A DNA stretch of 64,000 bases, taken from BS150m-G50 sp964501185 [NCBI: uncultured Bacteroidia bacterium] (GTDB lineage Bacteria; CAIWAD01; BS150m-G50). Under the pieces are notes generated by a model, which made no database searches, had not been told where the DNA came from, and saw nothing but the letters and a program-made list of their open reading frames with translations. Location: NCBI GenBank assembly GCA_964501185.1, contig CAZCRT010000014.1, positions 1 through 64,000 of the forward strand, written 5' to 3'. This document shows, in pieces, positions 44,812 to 54,518 of this stretch. The translations under genes were made by a program, and so were the position numbers. Position 1 is the stretch's first letter. Each line of letters opens with the position of its first letter.

Positions 44812-45384
44812 TCAGTCGATAATCTTGATCGAAGTGGCGAGGAAGAATACCCGATTCACTTCATCTTCTTCCGTTGAATCCTCTTCGGATGCTTCAGCCT
44901 GATCATCCTGATGGTCTTCATGGTGTTCAGCTGCATCATCAGCATCATGCTCAGCATGTTCATCATCACCATGCTCAGTTGCGGCATCAGCTTCATGAGC
45001 CTGATGCTGCTCATGCTCAGCGTTATCACAGTTAGGGGGAAGTGGTTTGTCCCGCAGAAATCCCTGTACCAGAACCCGCTTATCCTTGGAGTCTGTGGGA
45101 ATTGTGTAAGCGTGGTCTTTGAATTGAACGACTACCTGATTATTGTCCTCAGACCAGACAATCCAGTCCCCTTTGTGCAGGCACATCGCCTGGATAGTTC
45201 CGTCAAGGCAGATCTCCTGACCCTGCAGGTCATCATAAGAAGCAGCCGCTTCAGTCAGGGTCATCGTCTCATTCGAGGTGAAAGCATCACCATAAATTGT
45301 GCCACTAAGAGTACTGGTATCAGACTTACCACCGCAGGCTACCATAAAAGCAGCTGCCAGTATCATTGTTATTGTCAGTCGCAT
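44812..45384 (-). CDS. DUF4920-type lipoprotein with a His/Asp/Glu-rich insert
   Basis: 190 residues. A signal peptide ends in a lipobox (FMVAC, Cys about residue 16). The central region EICLDGTIQAMCLHKGDWIV and VQFKDHAYTIPTD resembles the DUF4920 domain. A 50-residue insert of H, D and E (for example EHEQHQAHEADAATEHGDDE) sits between this and the final VNRVFFLATSIKI, a probable metal-binding patch. AGAGGAGAG precedes the ATG, which overlaps the previous stop by one base (TAATG). Zinc, copper or nickel binding is a guess. Confidence 0.75.
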   Translation of the reverse strand: MRLTITMILAAAFMVACGGKSDTSTLSGTIYGDAFTSNETMTLTEAAASYDDLQGQEICLDGTIQAMCLHKGDWIVWSEDNNQVVVQFKDHAYTIPTDSKDKRVLVQGFLRDKPLPPNCDNAEHEQHQAHEADAATEHGDDEHAEHDADDAAEHHEDHQDDQAEASEEDSTEEDEVNRVFFLATSIKIID

Positions 45385-45800
45385 TATTCTCTCCTCTTTT
45401 TTTCCAGACGTTTTGAACGTATCACAATCAACATATAAAATCCTGTAACAACGAGTATCAATGAAAATATGGCCAGGGCATCATATAAAAACACTCCCCA
45501 GGGGCCAAAGAAGTCACCTGTGTGCAGGTCCCAGATAATCCAGCGTAACGGTGCTCCCTTCAGCTGCTCTACCGGTAGATCAGACTGGGCAACATTCAGT
45601 ACTTCCACCCGATCAGTGTATCCCCCCGGGAGTAACCACAGCGGGACCTGAGTGTGGCTGATGAAACTGAAATCGTTTATGTGATTGAGCAGGAACCCGG
45701 TGATCGCTATAGCGGCAAACAGAAGCAGCAACACGGTACCGAGGCTGCGGCGATAACCGGCAATCCAGCGATGGACAGTACGCCACTTGCGCAGGCTCAT
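45384..45800 (-). CDS. PepSY-associated-type small membrane protein
   Basis: 138 residues with two membrane helices (LGTVLLLLFAAIAITGFLLNHI, ALAIFSLILVVTGFYMLIVI) and a periplasmic stretch of about 60 residues containing WIIWDLHTGDFFGPWG. The start RKWRTVHRWIAGYR and the WDLHTG/G pattern recall PepSY-TM proteins linked to iron or copper reduction. It is coupled to the His-rich lipoprotein downstream, so a metal-related pair is plausible. It follows leuS by 19 bases. Confidence 0.68.
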   Translation of the reverse strand: MSLRKWRTVHRWIAGYRRSLGTVLLLLFAAIAITGFLLNHINDFSFISHTQVPLWLLPGGYTDRVEVLNVAQSDLPVEQLKGAPLRWIIWDLHTGDFFGPWGVFLYDALAIFSLILVVTGFYMLIVIRSKRLEKKRRE

Positions 45801-45819
45801 CAGAAACTCCCAAACAGAT

Positions 45820-48279
45820 TTATTTTACTACCAGGCTTACCAGTTTACCCGGAACTACAATCAGCTTTATCAATTCCCTGTTCTCGAGATACTGTTGCAC
45901 CCGTTCCCGCTCCAGTACAACCTTTTCAAGGTCCTGCTTCACGATATCAACAGGCACTTCGATACTGTCACGTACCTTGCCGTTGATCTGAATAACTATG
46001 GTCTGCTCCTCCTGCAGGAGTGCATCCTCATCATGGTCGGGCCAGGTCTGCTCAAACATTGAAGCTTCACCACCCATCTGCTGCCAGAGCTCCTCTGCCA
46101 GATGAGGGGCAAAAGGAGCTACCAGTACTACCAGTTTCAGCAGCAGATAATTGATCGCGGAAGCTGCTGGACAGTCGTCATCAGGCAGCTGGGCGACGCG
46201 ATAGATTTCGTTCACCAACTCCATCAGCCGGGAAAGCGCAGTGTTGAAACTGAAGGCCTCAGTATCTATCGTGACCTGACGAATTGTGTAATGCAGTATC
46301 CTGTTGGTTTCTCGTGGCAGGTCGTTTGCTGAAGGAGCAATGTCCCTCTGATACCAGTCACCTACTGCACGCCAGATGCGATTGCGAAAACGCTCGATAC
46401 CGGTAATTCCCTTGTCACTCCAGTCACCACCCTCTGTGTAGTCACCCATGAACATCATGTACATGCGAAATACATCTGCCCCATACTGTGATATAAAATC
46501 GTCGGGTGAAACCACATTGCCACGTGACTTGGACATCTTATCACCATTACGCGTTATGGTACCCTGATGCACCAGGCGCTTGAAAGGTTCTTTAAAAGGC
46601 AGAAGACCAATACTGTTCAGAGCATGCGTCACAAAACGTGCATAGAGCAGGTGCATTGTCGCATGTTCGGATCCTCCAACATACTGATCTACCGGCACCC
46701 ACTTTTCTACCAGCTTCTGATCCCATGGTTTGTCATCCAACTGCGGTGACAGATAGCGGAGAAAATACCAGGACGAACAAACGAATGTATCCATTGTATC
46801 CGGATCGCGTCGCGCTTCCTTACCACAACCGGGACATGTCACCTGCATGAACTGATCATTGGTCTCCAGTGGTGCTTTTCCGTGAGGACGGAAATCCACA
46901 TCCTCCGGTAATTCAACCGGCAGATCTTCCAGCGGTACCGGCAATGCACCACAATCTTCACAGTGGATAATCGGAATCGGTGCACCCCAATAGCGCTGAC
47001 GCGAGATCAGCCAGTCGCGCAATCTGTAGGTCACAGCAGCTTCACCGCTACCGATTTTCTCCAGATGCTCTGTAACCAGCCGTCCCCCTTCGCTTGAGGG
47101 CTGTCCGTTGAAATCAGCAGAATTCACCATCACGCCCGGTTCGGTAAAAGCCTCCTCCATCAGGCTGGGATCCAGATTCGTCCCGGGCTTATTAATAACC
47201 ACTTTAACCGGCAACTTGTACTTACAGGCGAATTCATAGTCCCGTTCGTCATGAGCAGGCACAGCCATTACCACACCGGTTCCATATGAGGCCAGCACAT
47301 AATCAGCTATCCAGACCGGCAACTCCTCACCGGTGAGTGGATGTATCACATAGGCGCCGGTGAAAACACCGGTCTTCTCACGATCAGTGGAAGTGCGCTC
47401 AATTTCGTTTCGAGTACGAGCTTCATTCACATAATCCTGCACATCGGGCCATTGCTCACTGCTGGCGATCTTCTCCACCAGCGGATGCTCGGGGGCGAAT
47501 ACAACATAGGTCACTCCATACAGCGTATCCGGTCGTGTTGTGAAGACATTGATCTCTTCACTCCCCTTTATCTTGAAAGTAATATGTGTACCCTCGGAAC
47601 GGCCGATCCAGTTCTTCTGCAGTTTGCGGGTTTTAACTGGCCAGTTCAGATCATCCAATCCCTGCAACAGGTCATCTGCAAAGTCAGTAATACTGAAAAA
47701 CCACTGCTTCATCTCCTTGCGGACCACAGGATTTTCACACCGCTCGCAATGCCCCTCGTGGACCTGTTCGTTTGCCAGTACTGTGCTGCAGGACTCACAC
47801 CAGTTAACAGGTGCTTCAGCCTGATAGGCAAAGCCATGCTCATAGAGGGTCAGAAACAGCCATTGCGTCCATTTGTAGTACTGCGGTGACGATGTCTCGA
47901 TTGCATAGTTCCAATCATACATAGCGCCGATCCTGTCCAGCTGACCGGTTATGTAATCGATATTCGCCCGGGTACTCTTCGCAGGATGGATACCGTTTTT
48001 AATGGCGTAGTTCTCAGCCGGTAAACCGAAAGAATCAAATCCCATCGGTTCAAAAACCGTGTACCCCTGCATCTTTTTGAAACGGGCCCAACTGTCAGTC
48101 GGACCATAATTATACCAGTGGCCAATATGCAGACGGTCACCTGATGGATATGAGAACATGACCAGAGTGTAGAGAGGACGTGTCGATTGTTCCAGATCAA
48201 CCTTGTGACAATCATCTTTCTGCCACTGCCTGCGCCACTTCTCTTCTACCACCTGATGCTGGTATTGCTCTGTCATCAT
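45820..48279 (-). CDS. leuS: leucyl-tRNA synthetase
   Basis: 819 residues. LeuRS charges tRNA-Leu. It has the class I HIGH motif (LHIGHWYNYGPTD), the editing (CP1) domain with the threonine-rich NVFTTRPDTLYGVTY, the zinc finger CEDCGALP, KMSKS (GDKMSKSRGN) and an anticodon-binding C-terminal half ending in the EVPVDIVKQDLEKVV region. Length and domain order are normal for bacterial LeuRS. Transcription continues into the two small metal-related genes. Confidence 0.97.
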   Translation of the reverse strand: MMTEQYQHQVVEEKWRRQWQKDDCHKVDLEQSTRPLYTLVMFSYPSGDRLHIGHWYNYGPTDSWARFKKMQGYTVFEPMGFDSFGLPAENYAIKNGIHPAKSTRANIDYITGQLDRIGAMYDWNYAIETSSPQYYKWTQWLFLTLYEHGFAYQAEAPVNWCESCSTVLANEQVHEGHCERCENPVVRKEMKQWFFSITDFADDLLQGLDDLNWPVKTRKLQKNWIGRSEGTHITFKIKGSEEINVFTTRPDTLYGVTYVVFAPEHPLVEKIASSEQWPDVQDYVNEARTRNEIERTSTDREKTGVFTGAYVIHPLTGEELPVWIADYVLASYGTGVVMAVPAHDERDYEFACKYKLPVKVVINKPGTNLDPSLMEEAFTEPGVMVNSADFNGQPSSEGGRLVTEHLEKIGSGEAAVTYRLRDWLISRQRYWGAPIPIIHCEDCGALPVPLEDLPVELPEDVDFRPHGKAPLETNDQFMQVTCPGCGKEARRDPDTMDTFVCSSWYFLRYLSPQLDDKPWDQKLVEKWVPVDQYVGGSEHATMHLLYARFVTHALNSIGLLPFKEPFKRLVHQGTITRNGDKMSKSRGNVVSPDDFISQYGADVFRMYMMFMGDYTEGGDWSDKGITGIERFRNRIWRAVGDWYQRDIAPSANDLPRETNRILHYTIRQVTIDTEAFSFNTALSRLMELVNEIYRVAQLPDDDCPAASAINYLLLKLVVLVAPFAPHLAEELWQQMGGEASMFEQTWPDHDEDALLQEEQTIVIQINGKVRDSIEVPVDIVKQDLEKVVLERERVQQYLENRELIKLIVVPGKLVSLVVK

Positions 48280-48352
48280 TGCCTCACTTTCACCGGCATA
48301 ACTGGGACATTATCAGTTGTACTGTGCCACATTTTGCGATGCTCAAAAATAG

Positions 48353-48379
48353 AAAAACCCGGTGCATTTATGACCGGGT
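48353..48379 (-). terminator. rho-independent terminator of the tRNA-Pro gene
   Basis: Arms ACCCGGT (48357-48363) and ACCGGGT (48373-48379) pair exactly. A-run 48353-48357 on plus gives T5 on the minus strand, 10 bases after the tRNA 3' end. A T-run also follows on the plus strand (48381-48385). Confidence 0.8.
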
Positions 48380-48388
48380 CTTTTTAAA

Positions 48389-48462
48389 TCGGGGCGACTG
48401 GACTCGAACCAGCGACCTTACGGTCCCGAACCGTACGCGCTACCGGGCTGCGCTACGCCCCG
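48389..48462 (-). tRNA. tRNA-Pro (anticodon CGG)
   Basis: Minus-strand cloverleaf: acceptor CGGGGCG/CGCCCCG perfect, discriminator A (T at 48389 on plus), D-stem GCGC/GCGC, anticodon stem TACGG/CCGTA with loop TTCGGGA giving CGG, T-arm GCTGG/CCAGT with loop TTCGAGT and one G-T pair. CCA is not encoded. Confidence 0.95.
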
Positions 48463-48568
48463 AACAAGAACAAAATGATAGAACTGGAGGCCGCTGTAAG
48501 CAAGCAAAATCTGGTATCAAAATACTATATGAGTCATTCGGAGCCCTTACGAAGTCCCTGTTAACTGG

Positions 48569-50140
48569 TTACCACCAGATCTGCTTTCCTGCAACCCAAC
48601 TGAAAATCCGCTCCTCACGCCGTGAATCCTCTTCAACCAGCCAGTAAAGTGATCCTGCCGGTACACTATCAAAAAGCAGCGGTTCTGAACCTGCCTCCAA
48701 CTCGCCAACAGATATCCACTCATTCTGCCACTGGAAGAGTTCGTACTTCCTGCCAGGTGTGAAAAACACCTGCTCAATGCTGTCAGTTGAACTGACTGTG
48801 GTACGGCGAGTGGTTGAGACAAGTCGCATATCAACCAGTTCCGCACTGCCGGAAAGGAAGTGGAGTTCACCATCCGGATAGAGAATCAGCGGTTTCGCAG
48901 CAGGAATCAGCTCCTCATCGACGTAGTACATCGGCAGGTAAGCGATATTAACACCCATATCGGTGAATGTTACCCGTTGCTGCTGCAGGCGACCCCAGTG
49001 AATTGCCTTCCATTCACCTGAATTAAAAACAGATAGGTAGGCGAAACTGACGCTGTCGGGGACAGGTATCGAAAGCTCCAGCGTTACATCAGCCACCTCG
49101 GTATACTGCGGTGTGACATCGATATAACTCCGTCCTCCGAGCCAGCCGGGAACCTCTTCCCAGTCCGGTTTGACAAAGTAGAGATTATCCTTCTGCACAG
49201 CAAATGTCTTACGATATGCTTTTGCCATTTTCGAACGCAGGCTGTACTGCCCGGGATTGCTTTCAGCTCCCATGAAAGGAACGGCGCGGCCATCGGGTGT
49301 CAGGATGGCGTTCCAGGCATGGTTGTTACCGGTGTCAGCCCAGTGTGGTGTGTAATCGCTGGTAACCGGCAAGGCATTGGCACGCAGTGCGTAAATTGCC
49401 AGGTTAGTCATATCCTCACAGCGCCCTAGCCCCGTCTGCAGCATCTCGCTGAAACTCTGATCGGTGGGATGACGGTAAAAACGCTCCGTGAAAGTAAACC
49501 AGGACTTCACATCATCATTGATACGGGAAGCAGCTTCGGTAGGATTGGCAGGATCGCTCATAAATCGTGGAAGATCGGCAAAGCGCTCCAGAAACCACTC
49601 CCGCCACGGCTCGACCGGTTCATTGCTGCCACGGTAGGGAAGCACATAATTGCAGAACTCCTCAAACTCCAGTTGTTGAGCCCAGGGTTTCTCCTGCCAG
49701 GCTTTAAACGACAGCTCGATATTCTGTATCAGATATTCACTGCCTATACTGTTTACATCATCCACTCGCTGTGACAGCCCCCAGCGCAGTTCACCTCTTT
49801 CCGCCTCCACCGAATCCCAGGCAGCAATCAGAGAGGTGTAATCAGGCCAATCCAGCACATTTATTTCCAGCTCGCTGTCAGTCGAATCATAAAGCCCGAT
49901 CTGTACGAAGCTGTGCCCCTGCATATTGGCAATCAGGAATTCAGCAGCCTTCAGCTTCAGGCTGTCCTCCGGTGCTGAGTAATAACGCAGTACTTCCTGC
50001 AGTTGATGACGATTATCACCAGACTGCTGGAGGGTCCTTTCCACTTCGGCGAGGTGATATGGGCGGGTAATGAAGGGGAACATGCTGCAGGAGCTGAATA
50101 GAAGCAGCGCCACCAGTAAAGAGAAAACAGGACCACGCAT
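48569..50140 (-). CDS. transglutaminase-like superfamily lipoprotein
   Basis: 523 residues. A signal peptide with lipobox (LLLFSSC) makes it a probable outer-membrane lipoprotein. A transglutaminase/papain-like triad is visible: Cys in GLGRCEDMTNLA (about 250), His in NNHAWNA and Asp in YIDVTPQY (about 340). The C-terminal 180 residues are beta-rich and may be a carbohydrate- or peptide-binding module. In such proteins the fold acts as a protease or amidase more often than a cross-linker. It overlaps the helicase gene by one base (TAATG), so it is translated with it. Confidence 0.82.
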   Translation of the reverse strand: MRGPVFSLLVALLLFSSCSMFPFITRPYHLAEVERTLQQSGDNRHQLQEVLRYYSAPEDSLKLKAAEFLIANMQGHSFVQIGLYDSTDSELEINVLDWPDYTSLIAAWDSVEAERGELRWGLSQRVDDVNSIGSEYLIQNIELSFKAWQEKPWAQQLEFEEFCNYVLPYRGSNEPVEPWREWFLERFADLPRFMSDPANPTEAASRINDDVKSWFTFTERFYRHPTDQSFSEMLQTGLGRCEDMTNLAIYALRANALPVTSDYTPHWADTGNNHAWNAILTPDGRAVPFMGAESNPGQYSLRSKMAKAYRKTFAVQKDNLYFVKPDWEEVPGWLGGRSYIDVTPQYTEVADVTLELSIPVPDSVSFAYLSVFNSGEWKAIHWGRLQQQRVTFTDMGVNIAYLPMYYVDEELIPAAKPLILYPDGELHFLSGSAELVDMRLVSTTRRTTVSSTDSIEQVFFTPGRKYELFQWQNEWISVGELEAGSEPLLFDSVPAGSLYWLVEEDSRREERIFSWVAGKQIWW

Positions 50141-53118
50141 TAATCCTCCAGGTTCAGTTTGCTTTGTGACAGGTTCTCAGGGTCAGTCTTTTCAGGTGGC
50201 TCCGGCTCTTCACCTTCTGCCAGTTCAATCCGTAGATCCATTTGTACTTTTTCGATACTGCCATCAGCAGATGGTGCCGATAACCAGCCATAACGCAGTG
50301 CATGTTCAAACAGACGCCAGGTAACTTCTACATCTTTCTGACAATAGGCCCGGATCTGATCGATCTTTCCTTCACGCCACCATTCAAGCGCCTGCAGCCC
50401 ATCAGCCGATTTCCCAACATTTAAAGTCGCACCTGCCAGCGCATCCAGACCACCTTTACCACCCGCACGTCGTAACGACTTCAACAGATCAATAGACTGA
50501 TTGATTTTGAGCGCAAATGGCAGATAGCCCTTGAGTACATTGAAGTCAAACCGCTCGCTGTTGAAACCGACCACGATATCAGCCTCCATAAGCTCTGTCA
50601 GCAATTCGTCGACCTGATCTTCCTCCCAGGCCTGATACTCACCTCTGACGACATCGTAAGTTACTGCTACCGATATCCGCATACGGTGCGCATTGTGCCA
50701 GCCACCAACTTCAGCAGCAGAAAATCTGGTTTCCAGATCAAACACCAGAATCTTACGGTCACCCCAGAGCTGCTGCATCTGCTCATCTGTTAGCTCCGGC
50801 AGTTCTGGTTTATCTGAACGCCTGCGTTTTACACGGGAACGCTTCTTCTCAGGTAAAGGTGCACTGTCCAGCTCCATAGCACGATCGAGAAACATGACCG
50901 CCCCGCTTTTACTCAGCGGCCTGTTGCCGGACCCACATTTCGGGGAATGAATACAGGCAGGGCAACCCTCTTCGCAATCGCACTCTGCAATCAATTTCCT
51001 GACACGGGGCAGCCACTGGTCAAGCTGTTCGTAGAGTCTGTTGAAAATCCCTATGCCACCGGGATAACCATCATAGAAAAAAATCACAGCGTCATCAACA
51101 TCCTCGTGATGGGTAAAGCAGATACCACCGATATCGTTGCGGTCGCAGAGCGCGAACAGTGGTGTCAGTGCCAGACTGGCATGCTCGACGGCGTGCAGGC
51201 TGCCCATGAAGTGCTCTTCCGCCTCCACCAGTTCCTGCTCCAGCTTCTGTGATACACTCAGCCAGATACCGCGGGTCTGGAATTCCTGTGGTGGCAGGCC
51301 TTCCAGCACATGTGATGAGATCAGTTCCCGGGAACGCATATCCCGTTTCTGAAATCCGGTTACCTGCGTTTTCACCTCCAGCTCACCCTCATAAACACGC
51401 AGGCCATGCCACTGTTGATTGCGCTCAATTTCGAGTACCCTGATCTCTTTCTCAGACATCGGCTGTGTGTAGAAGCTGACATCAACCGGGCGGGCTGAAA
51501 TCTTGCGGGTACCGAGATCCAGCTCCTCTATCAGATACTGCCTTCCCTGGTGCAGATAGACCGCACCGGTATGACACTCCGCAAAAGCCTGCCCACCGGA
51601 AACCGTACCGATCAGTTTACCACTCTTCCAATGATGGATGGAGTAGCTCTCACCGATGGCGCGGATCTGTACTTCCCGCTGCGGCTTCTGACTTACCGGG
51701 AAATATTGTCTTCCCCCGGCAACCTCGTCCAACCTCTTCTCTGTTATCAATTGATCCAGATCAGCTTCATACTCACCGGTTGGATACTGTGGATCACCTG
51801 CGGTCAGCGCCAGCTCAGCCGCAGCACACACCAGATGATCACGTCGGATTATCCGGTTATCACTGCCGATGATTGCCCGTTCGAAGCTCTGCTCAAACAG
51901 TGTCTGCGGTTCCCGCATGAAATACTGATCCAGCGCATCTTCACCGGCAACCAGCAGTACCAGCGCCGGGAATCCTGAACGCCCTACCCGGCCGGCCCGT
52001 TGCCAGGTGGAAATGAGTGTACCGGGATAACCGGCCAGAATGCAGAGATCCAGCCCACCGATATCTATACCCAGTTCCAGTGCAGAAGTTGTAATCACCC
52101 CCAGCAGCTCCCCATCTTTCAGACGCTGTTCAATCTCACGACGCTCCTGAGCGCGGAAACCGGCACGATAAGGGGCAATCCCGGGTGCCAGCTTTTTGTG
52201 AAAACGAAGGATATTGGCGTAGAGTGCTTCGGTCAAACGGCGTGATTGCGTGAAAAGAATCGTGCGGATACCACGCTGAACAGCATCCAGAAAAAGTTCC
52301 AGGCTTACCCTGTAAAATGGCTTGTCTTCAGCAGGATTGATGAAGAGAAACTGCTTCTCAGAGGTAGCACCACCGGACTGACCGATCACTTTGACCTTCT
52401 GTCCCAGCAGCGACTCACCCAACTCCTGCACATTGGCTACCGTGGCAGAACTGAGCAGGAAGCGGGGATTCGCACCATAGTAGTTGGCAATGCGTTGCAG
52501 CCGTTTAATGATATGCATCACATGTGCACCGAATACTCCACGATAGACATGCACTTCATCCAGAACCACCAGTTTCAGGTGCTGGAAGAAGTGTTGCCAG
52601 GAGGCATGGTTCGGCAGGAAAGTGTAATGCAGCATATCGGGGTTAGTCAGCAGGAGATTGGGTTGCTTTGCTTTGATAGCACGGCGGCGGTGAGCAGTTG
52701 TATCACCGTCATAAATCGCCGCTGTCAGTTTCATCCCGGGTGCACCGGCAATCCGGTTAAACCAGCGGAGCTGATCCTGCGCCAGCGATTTCAACGGGAA
52801 CATCAGCAGAGCCCGGGCGTCAGGATCTTCTTCCAGCAGCTCCATAAATGGAAGTGTGTAGGTCAGAGTTTTACCACTGGCGGTGGGTGTGCTGATAATG
52901 AGATCGTGCCCCTGCCGGAATTCAGACAGGGCATCAGCCTGATGACTGTAGAGCTGCCCGATACCCAGATAATCCAGCAGTTCATCTACAACCGGTGAAA
53001 GAAGGATGTCACTGTGTTGCGCTGATTTCTCGGGAAGACTCTTCTCAAAGGCAATCTCGTAACCGGGATTGCGCTTTCTGAGCTTGTTCAGATATGTAGA
53101 AACTTGAGAATCAGCCAT
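50140..53118 (-). CDS. MrfA-like DEAD-box helicase fused to MrfB-like exonuclease
   Basis: 992 residues. The helicase has a Q-motif region, Walker A TPTASGKTLTY (GKT 82-84), DEVH (VVLDEVHVYRG) and the helicase C-terminal half, then a DUF1998-type zinc region with CDCEEGCPACIH...KCG. From about residue 790 a DEDDy 3'-5' exonuclease follows (FDLETR, GFNSERFDFN, and YCQKDVEVTWRL). In Bacillus subtilis MrfA (helicase) and MrfB (exonuclease) are separate and repair mitomycin-type lesions outside UvrABC. This fusion would join them. The tail (GEEPEPPEKTDPEN) is acidic. The 53119-53213 gap has an inverted repeat but no gene. Confidence 0.88.
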   Translation of the reverse strand: MADSQVSTYLNKLRKRNPGYEIAFEKSLPEKSAQHSDILLSPVVDELLDYLGIGQLYSHQADALSEFRQGHDLIISTPTASGKTLTYTLPFMELLEEDPDARALLMFPLKSLAQDQLRWFNRIAGAPGMKLTAAIYDGDTTAHRRRAIKAKQPNLLLTNPDMLHYTFLPNHASWQHFFQHLKLVVLDEVHVYRGVFGAHVMHIIKRLQRIANYYGANPRFLLSSATVANVQELGESLLGQKVKVIGQSGGATSEKQFLFINPAEDKPFYRVSLELFLDAVQRGIRTILFTQSRRLTEALYANILRFHKKLAPGIAPYRAGFRAQERREIEQRLKDGELLGVITTSALELGIDIGGLDLCILAGYPGTLISTWQRAGRVGRSGFPALVLLVAGEDALDQYFMREPQTLFEQSFERAIIGSDNRIIRRDHLVCAAAELALTAGDPQYPTGEYEADLDQLITEKRLDEVAGGRQYFPVSQKPQREVQIRAIGESYSIHHWKSGKLIGTVSGGQAFAECHTGAVYLHQGRQYLIEELDLGTRKISARPVDVSFYTQPMSEKEIRVLEIERNQQWHGLRVYEGELEVKTQVTGFQKRDMRSRELISSHVLEGLPPQEFQTRGIWLSVSQKLEQELVEAEEHFMGSLHAVEHASLALTPLFALCDRNDIGGICFTHHEDVDDAVIFFYDGYPGGIGIFNRLYEQLDQWLPRVRKLIAECDCEEGCPACIHSPKCGSGNRPLSKSGAVMFLDRAMELDSAPLPEKKRSRVKRRRSDKPELPELTDEQMQQLWGDRKILVFDLETRFSAAEVGGWHNAHRMRISVAVTYDVVRGEYQAWEEDQVDELLTELMEADIVVGFNSERFDFNVLKGYLPFALKINQSIDLLKSLRRAGGKGGLDALAGATLNVGKSADGLQALEWWREGKIDQIRAYCQKDVEVTWRLFEHALRYGWLSAPSADGSIEKVQMDLRIELAEGEEPEPPEKTDPENLSQSKLNLED

Positions 53119-53173
53119 AACAAAAGAACTACTGTCCTGCCTGTTCAGACGTAACTTTCAGGAATATTATGTT

Positions 53174-53202
53174 CTATTTGCATCACTTCGTGTTGCAAAT
53201 AG
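53174..53202. other. 9-bp stem hairpin between the helicase and membrane protein genes
   Basis: CTATTTGCA (53174-53182) and TGCAAATAG (53194-53202) are exact complements with an 11-base loop. No T-run follows on either side, so it is not a classical terminator. Confidence 0.5.
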
Positions 53203-53213
53203 CGATGAGACCT

Positions 53214-54509
53214 CTAACTATGCTGGTCATGTTTTCCGGTCGAATGCTTCCGCCAGCGCCAGAAACCGCCCACCAGCAACATGGAGGCTGCGAGATATTG
53301 TATCAATGAGATTTTACTAACCCAGTGTGGCGCATATTGTGGTTCCAGATCGAGATAGGGACAATGCACGCCCTGTGGTGCGAACAGAGGAAATTGTGAG
53401 ACAACTGCCGGGTCGTAATCCGGAATCGGTGTACCCCAGCGCTGCGACAGAACATGGACAACCAGCATCAGTACAATAACCCACCAGCGTCGATAGAAAC
53501 CGGAGAACTGACGGTAATGATGATAGAGCATGAGAAACGCGACAGGTGTGCTCCAGAAAACAATACGAATAGTATCAGTACCGGCACACCAGCCCAGTAT
53601 CCAGAGACCACCCATCCAGACAGTCTCCTGTGGATATCGTTTCACCCATTCTTTAAGCCAGTCCCAGCTGCTCACTGCCGCTACCAGCAGGATACCGAAG
53701 GCGGCGAACCAGCCATTTACCCAGACCGGAAACGGTTTATGCCAGAAACCACCGATCACAGCTCTCAACAGGCCATACTCACCGGTTCCGGTTGCCAGCA
53801 GGTGTGTAAGTATGAGTGCGGTAATCCCAACTGCCAGTGCTATCAGGTGTCTCCTTATCTCCAGGTCGATGCGCCAGAGCTTCGGTGCAATGCTTAAAGC
53901 CCGGCCGACAGAGCCTGCCATGGCAATCCACAGCACCAGTTCACGAAACAACACACCGACAAAAATCAGCATTGGGTAACGAATCCAGCCTTTTCGGGGG
54001 CGGCTCAGCTCCGGTAGTAACAACAGTACAAACATCCATAACCAGGGATCAGGCGTAACCGGATAGAAAAAATTGAAACGGGGTGATACATGCCAGCTGA
54101 GCAGGAAGATAAATATGAAAATCCAGGCAGCAGCTGATGGCATCAGATAACGTCGCCAGAAGCGGATAAACAGCAGTGGGAAGAGTAGAATCGGTAACAG
54201 GTTGACCAGCAGGAACGCCCGGGTCAATGGCATGTAGTCCAGCAGGAAGGAAGCCAGCCAGGGTGTTCCGAGACGGTGGCAGAACGGAGCGTCGGCAACA
54301 ATCGGCTCACCGGTATGAATCTGCCATGCAACCTGTCCATAGGTTACACCATCCCAGCCCAACCCCTGTTCATAAGTAATCGGCGACTGCGTGAGATAGG
54401 TAACCAGCAGCAGTGCCAGATACAGCAGATAGAGTGGTGCCTGTTTCTGCCAGCTCCAGCTGTTTCCGTCACCTGATTCCGTCATCATCTGCATTTTATC
54501 ACTACTCAT
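53214..54509 (-). CDS. polytopic integral membrane protein, GT-C-like
   Basis: 431 residues with about 9-11 membrane helices (for example LYLLYLALLLVTYL, LLVNLLPILLFPLLFI, WIFIFIFLLSW, LALAVGITALILTHLL). The first large loop has WDGVTYGQVA and the second FCHRLGTPWL, a plan like GT-C-fold membrane glycosyltransferases with an acidic residue after the first helix. No family can be named. It ends 94 bases before the helicase start and begins 9 bases after purF. Confidence 0.65.
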   Translation of the reverse strand: MSSDKMQMMTESGDGNSWSWQKQAPLYLLYLALLLVTYLTQSPITYEQGLGWDGVTYGQVAWQIHTGEPIVADAPFCHRLGTPWLASFLLDYMPLTRAFLLVNLLPILLFPLLFIRFWRRYLMPSAAAWIFIFIFLLSWHVSPRFNFFYPVTPDPWLWMFVLLLLPELSRPRKGWIRYPMLIFVGVLFRELVLWIAMAGSVGRALSIAPKLWRIDLEIRRHLIALAVGITALILTHLLATGTGEYGLLRAVIGGFWHKPFPVWVNGWFAAFGILLVAAVSSWDWLKEWVKRYPQETVWMGGLWILGWCAGTDTIRIVFWSTPVAFLMLYHHYRQFSGFYRRWWVIVLMLVVHVLSQRWGTPIPDYDPAVVSQFPLFAPQGVHCPYLDLEPQYAPHWVSKISLIQYLAASMLLVGGFWRWRKHSTGKHDQHS

Positions 54510-54518
54510 TGAATTACT

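Noticed and set aside
52246-52998. 250-codon plus-strand ORF
   Set aside because: Antisense to the helicase part of the MrfA-MrfB fusion, which has clear DEAD-box motifs.
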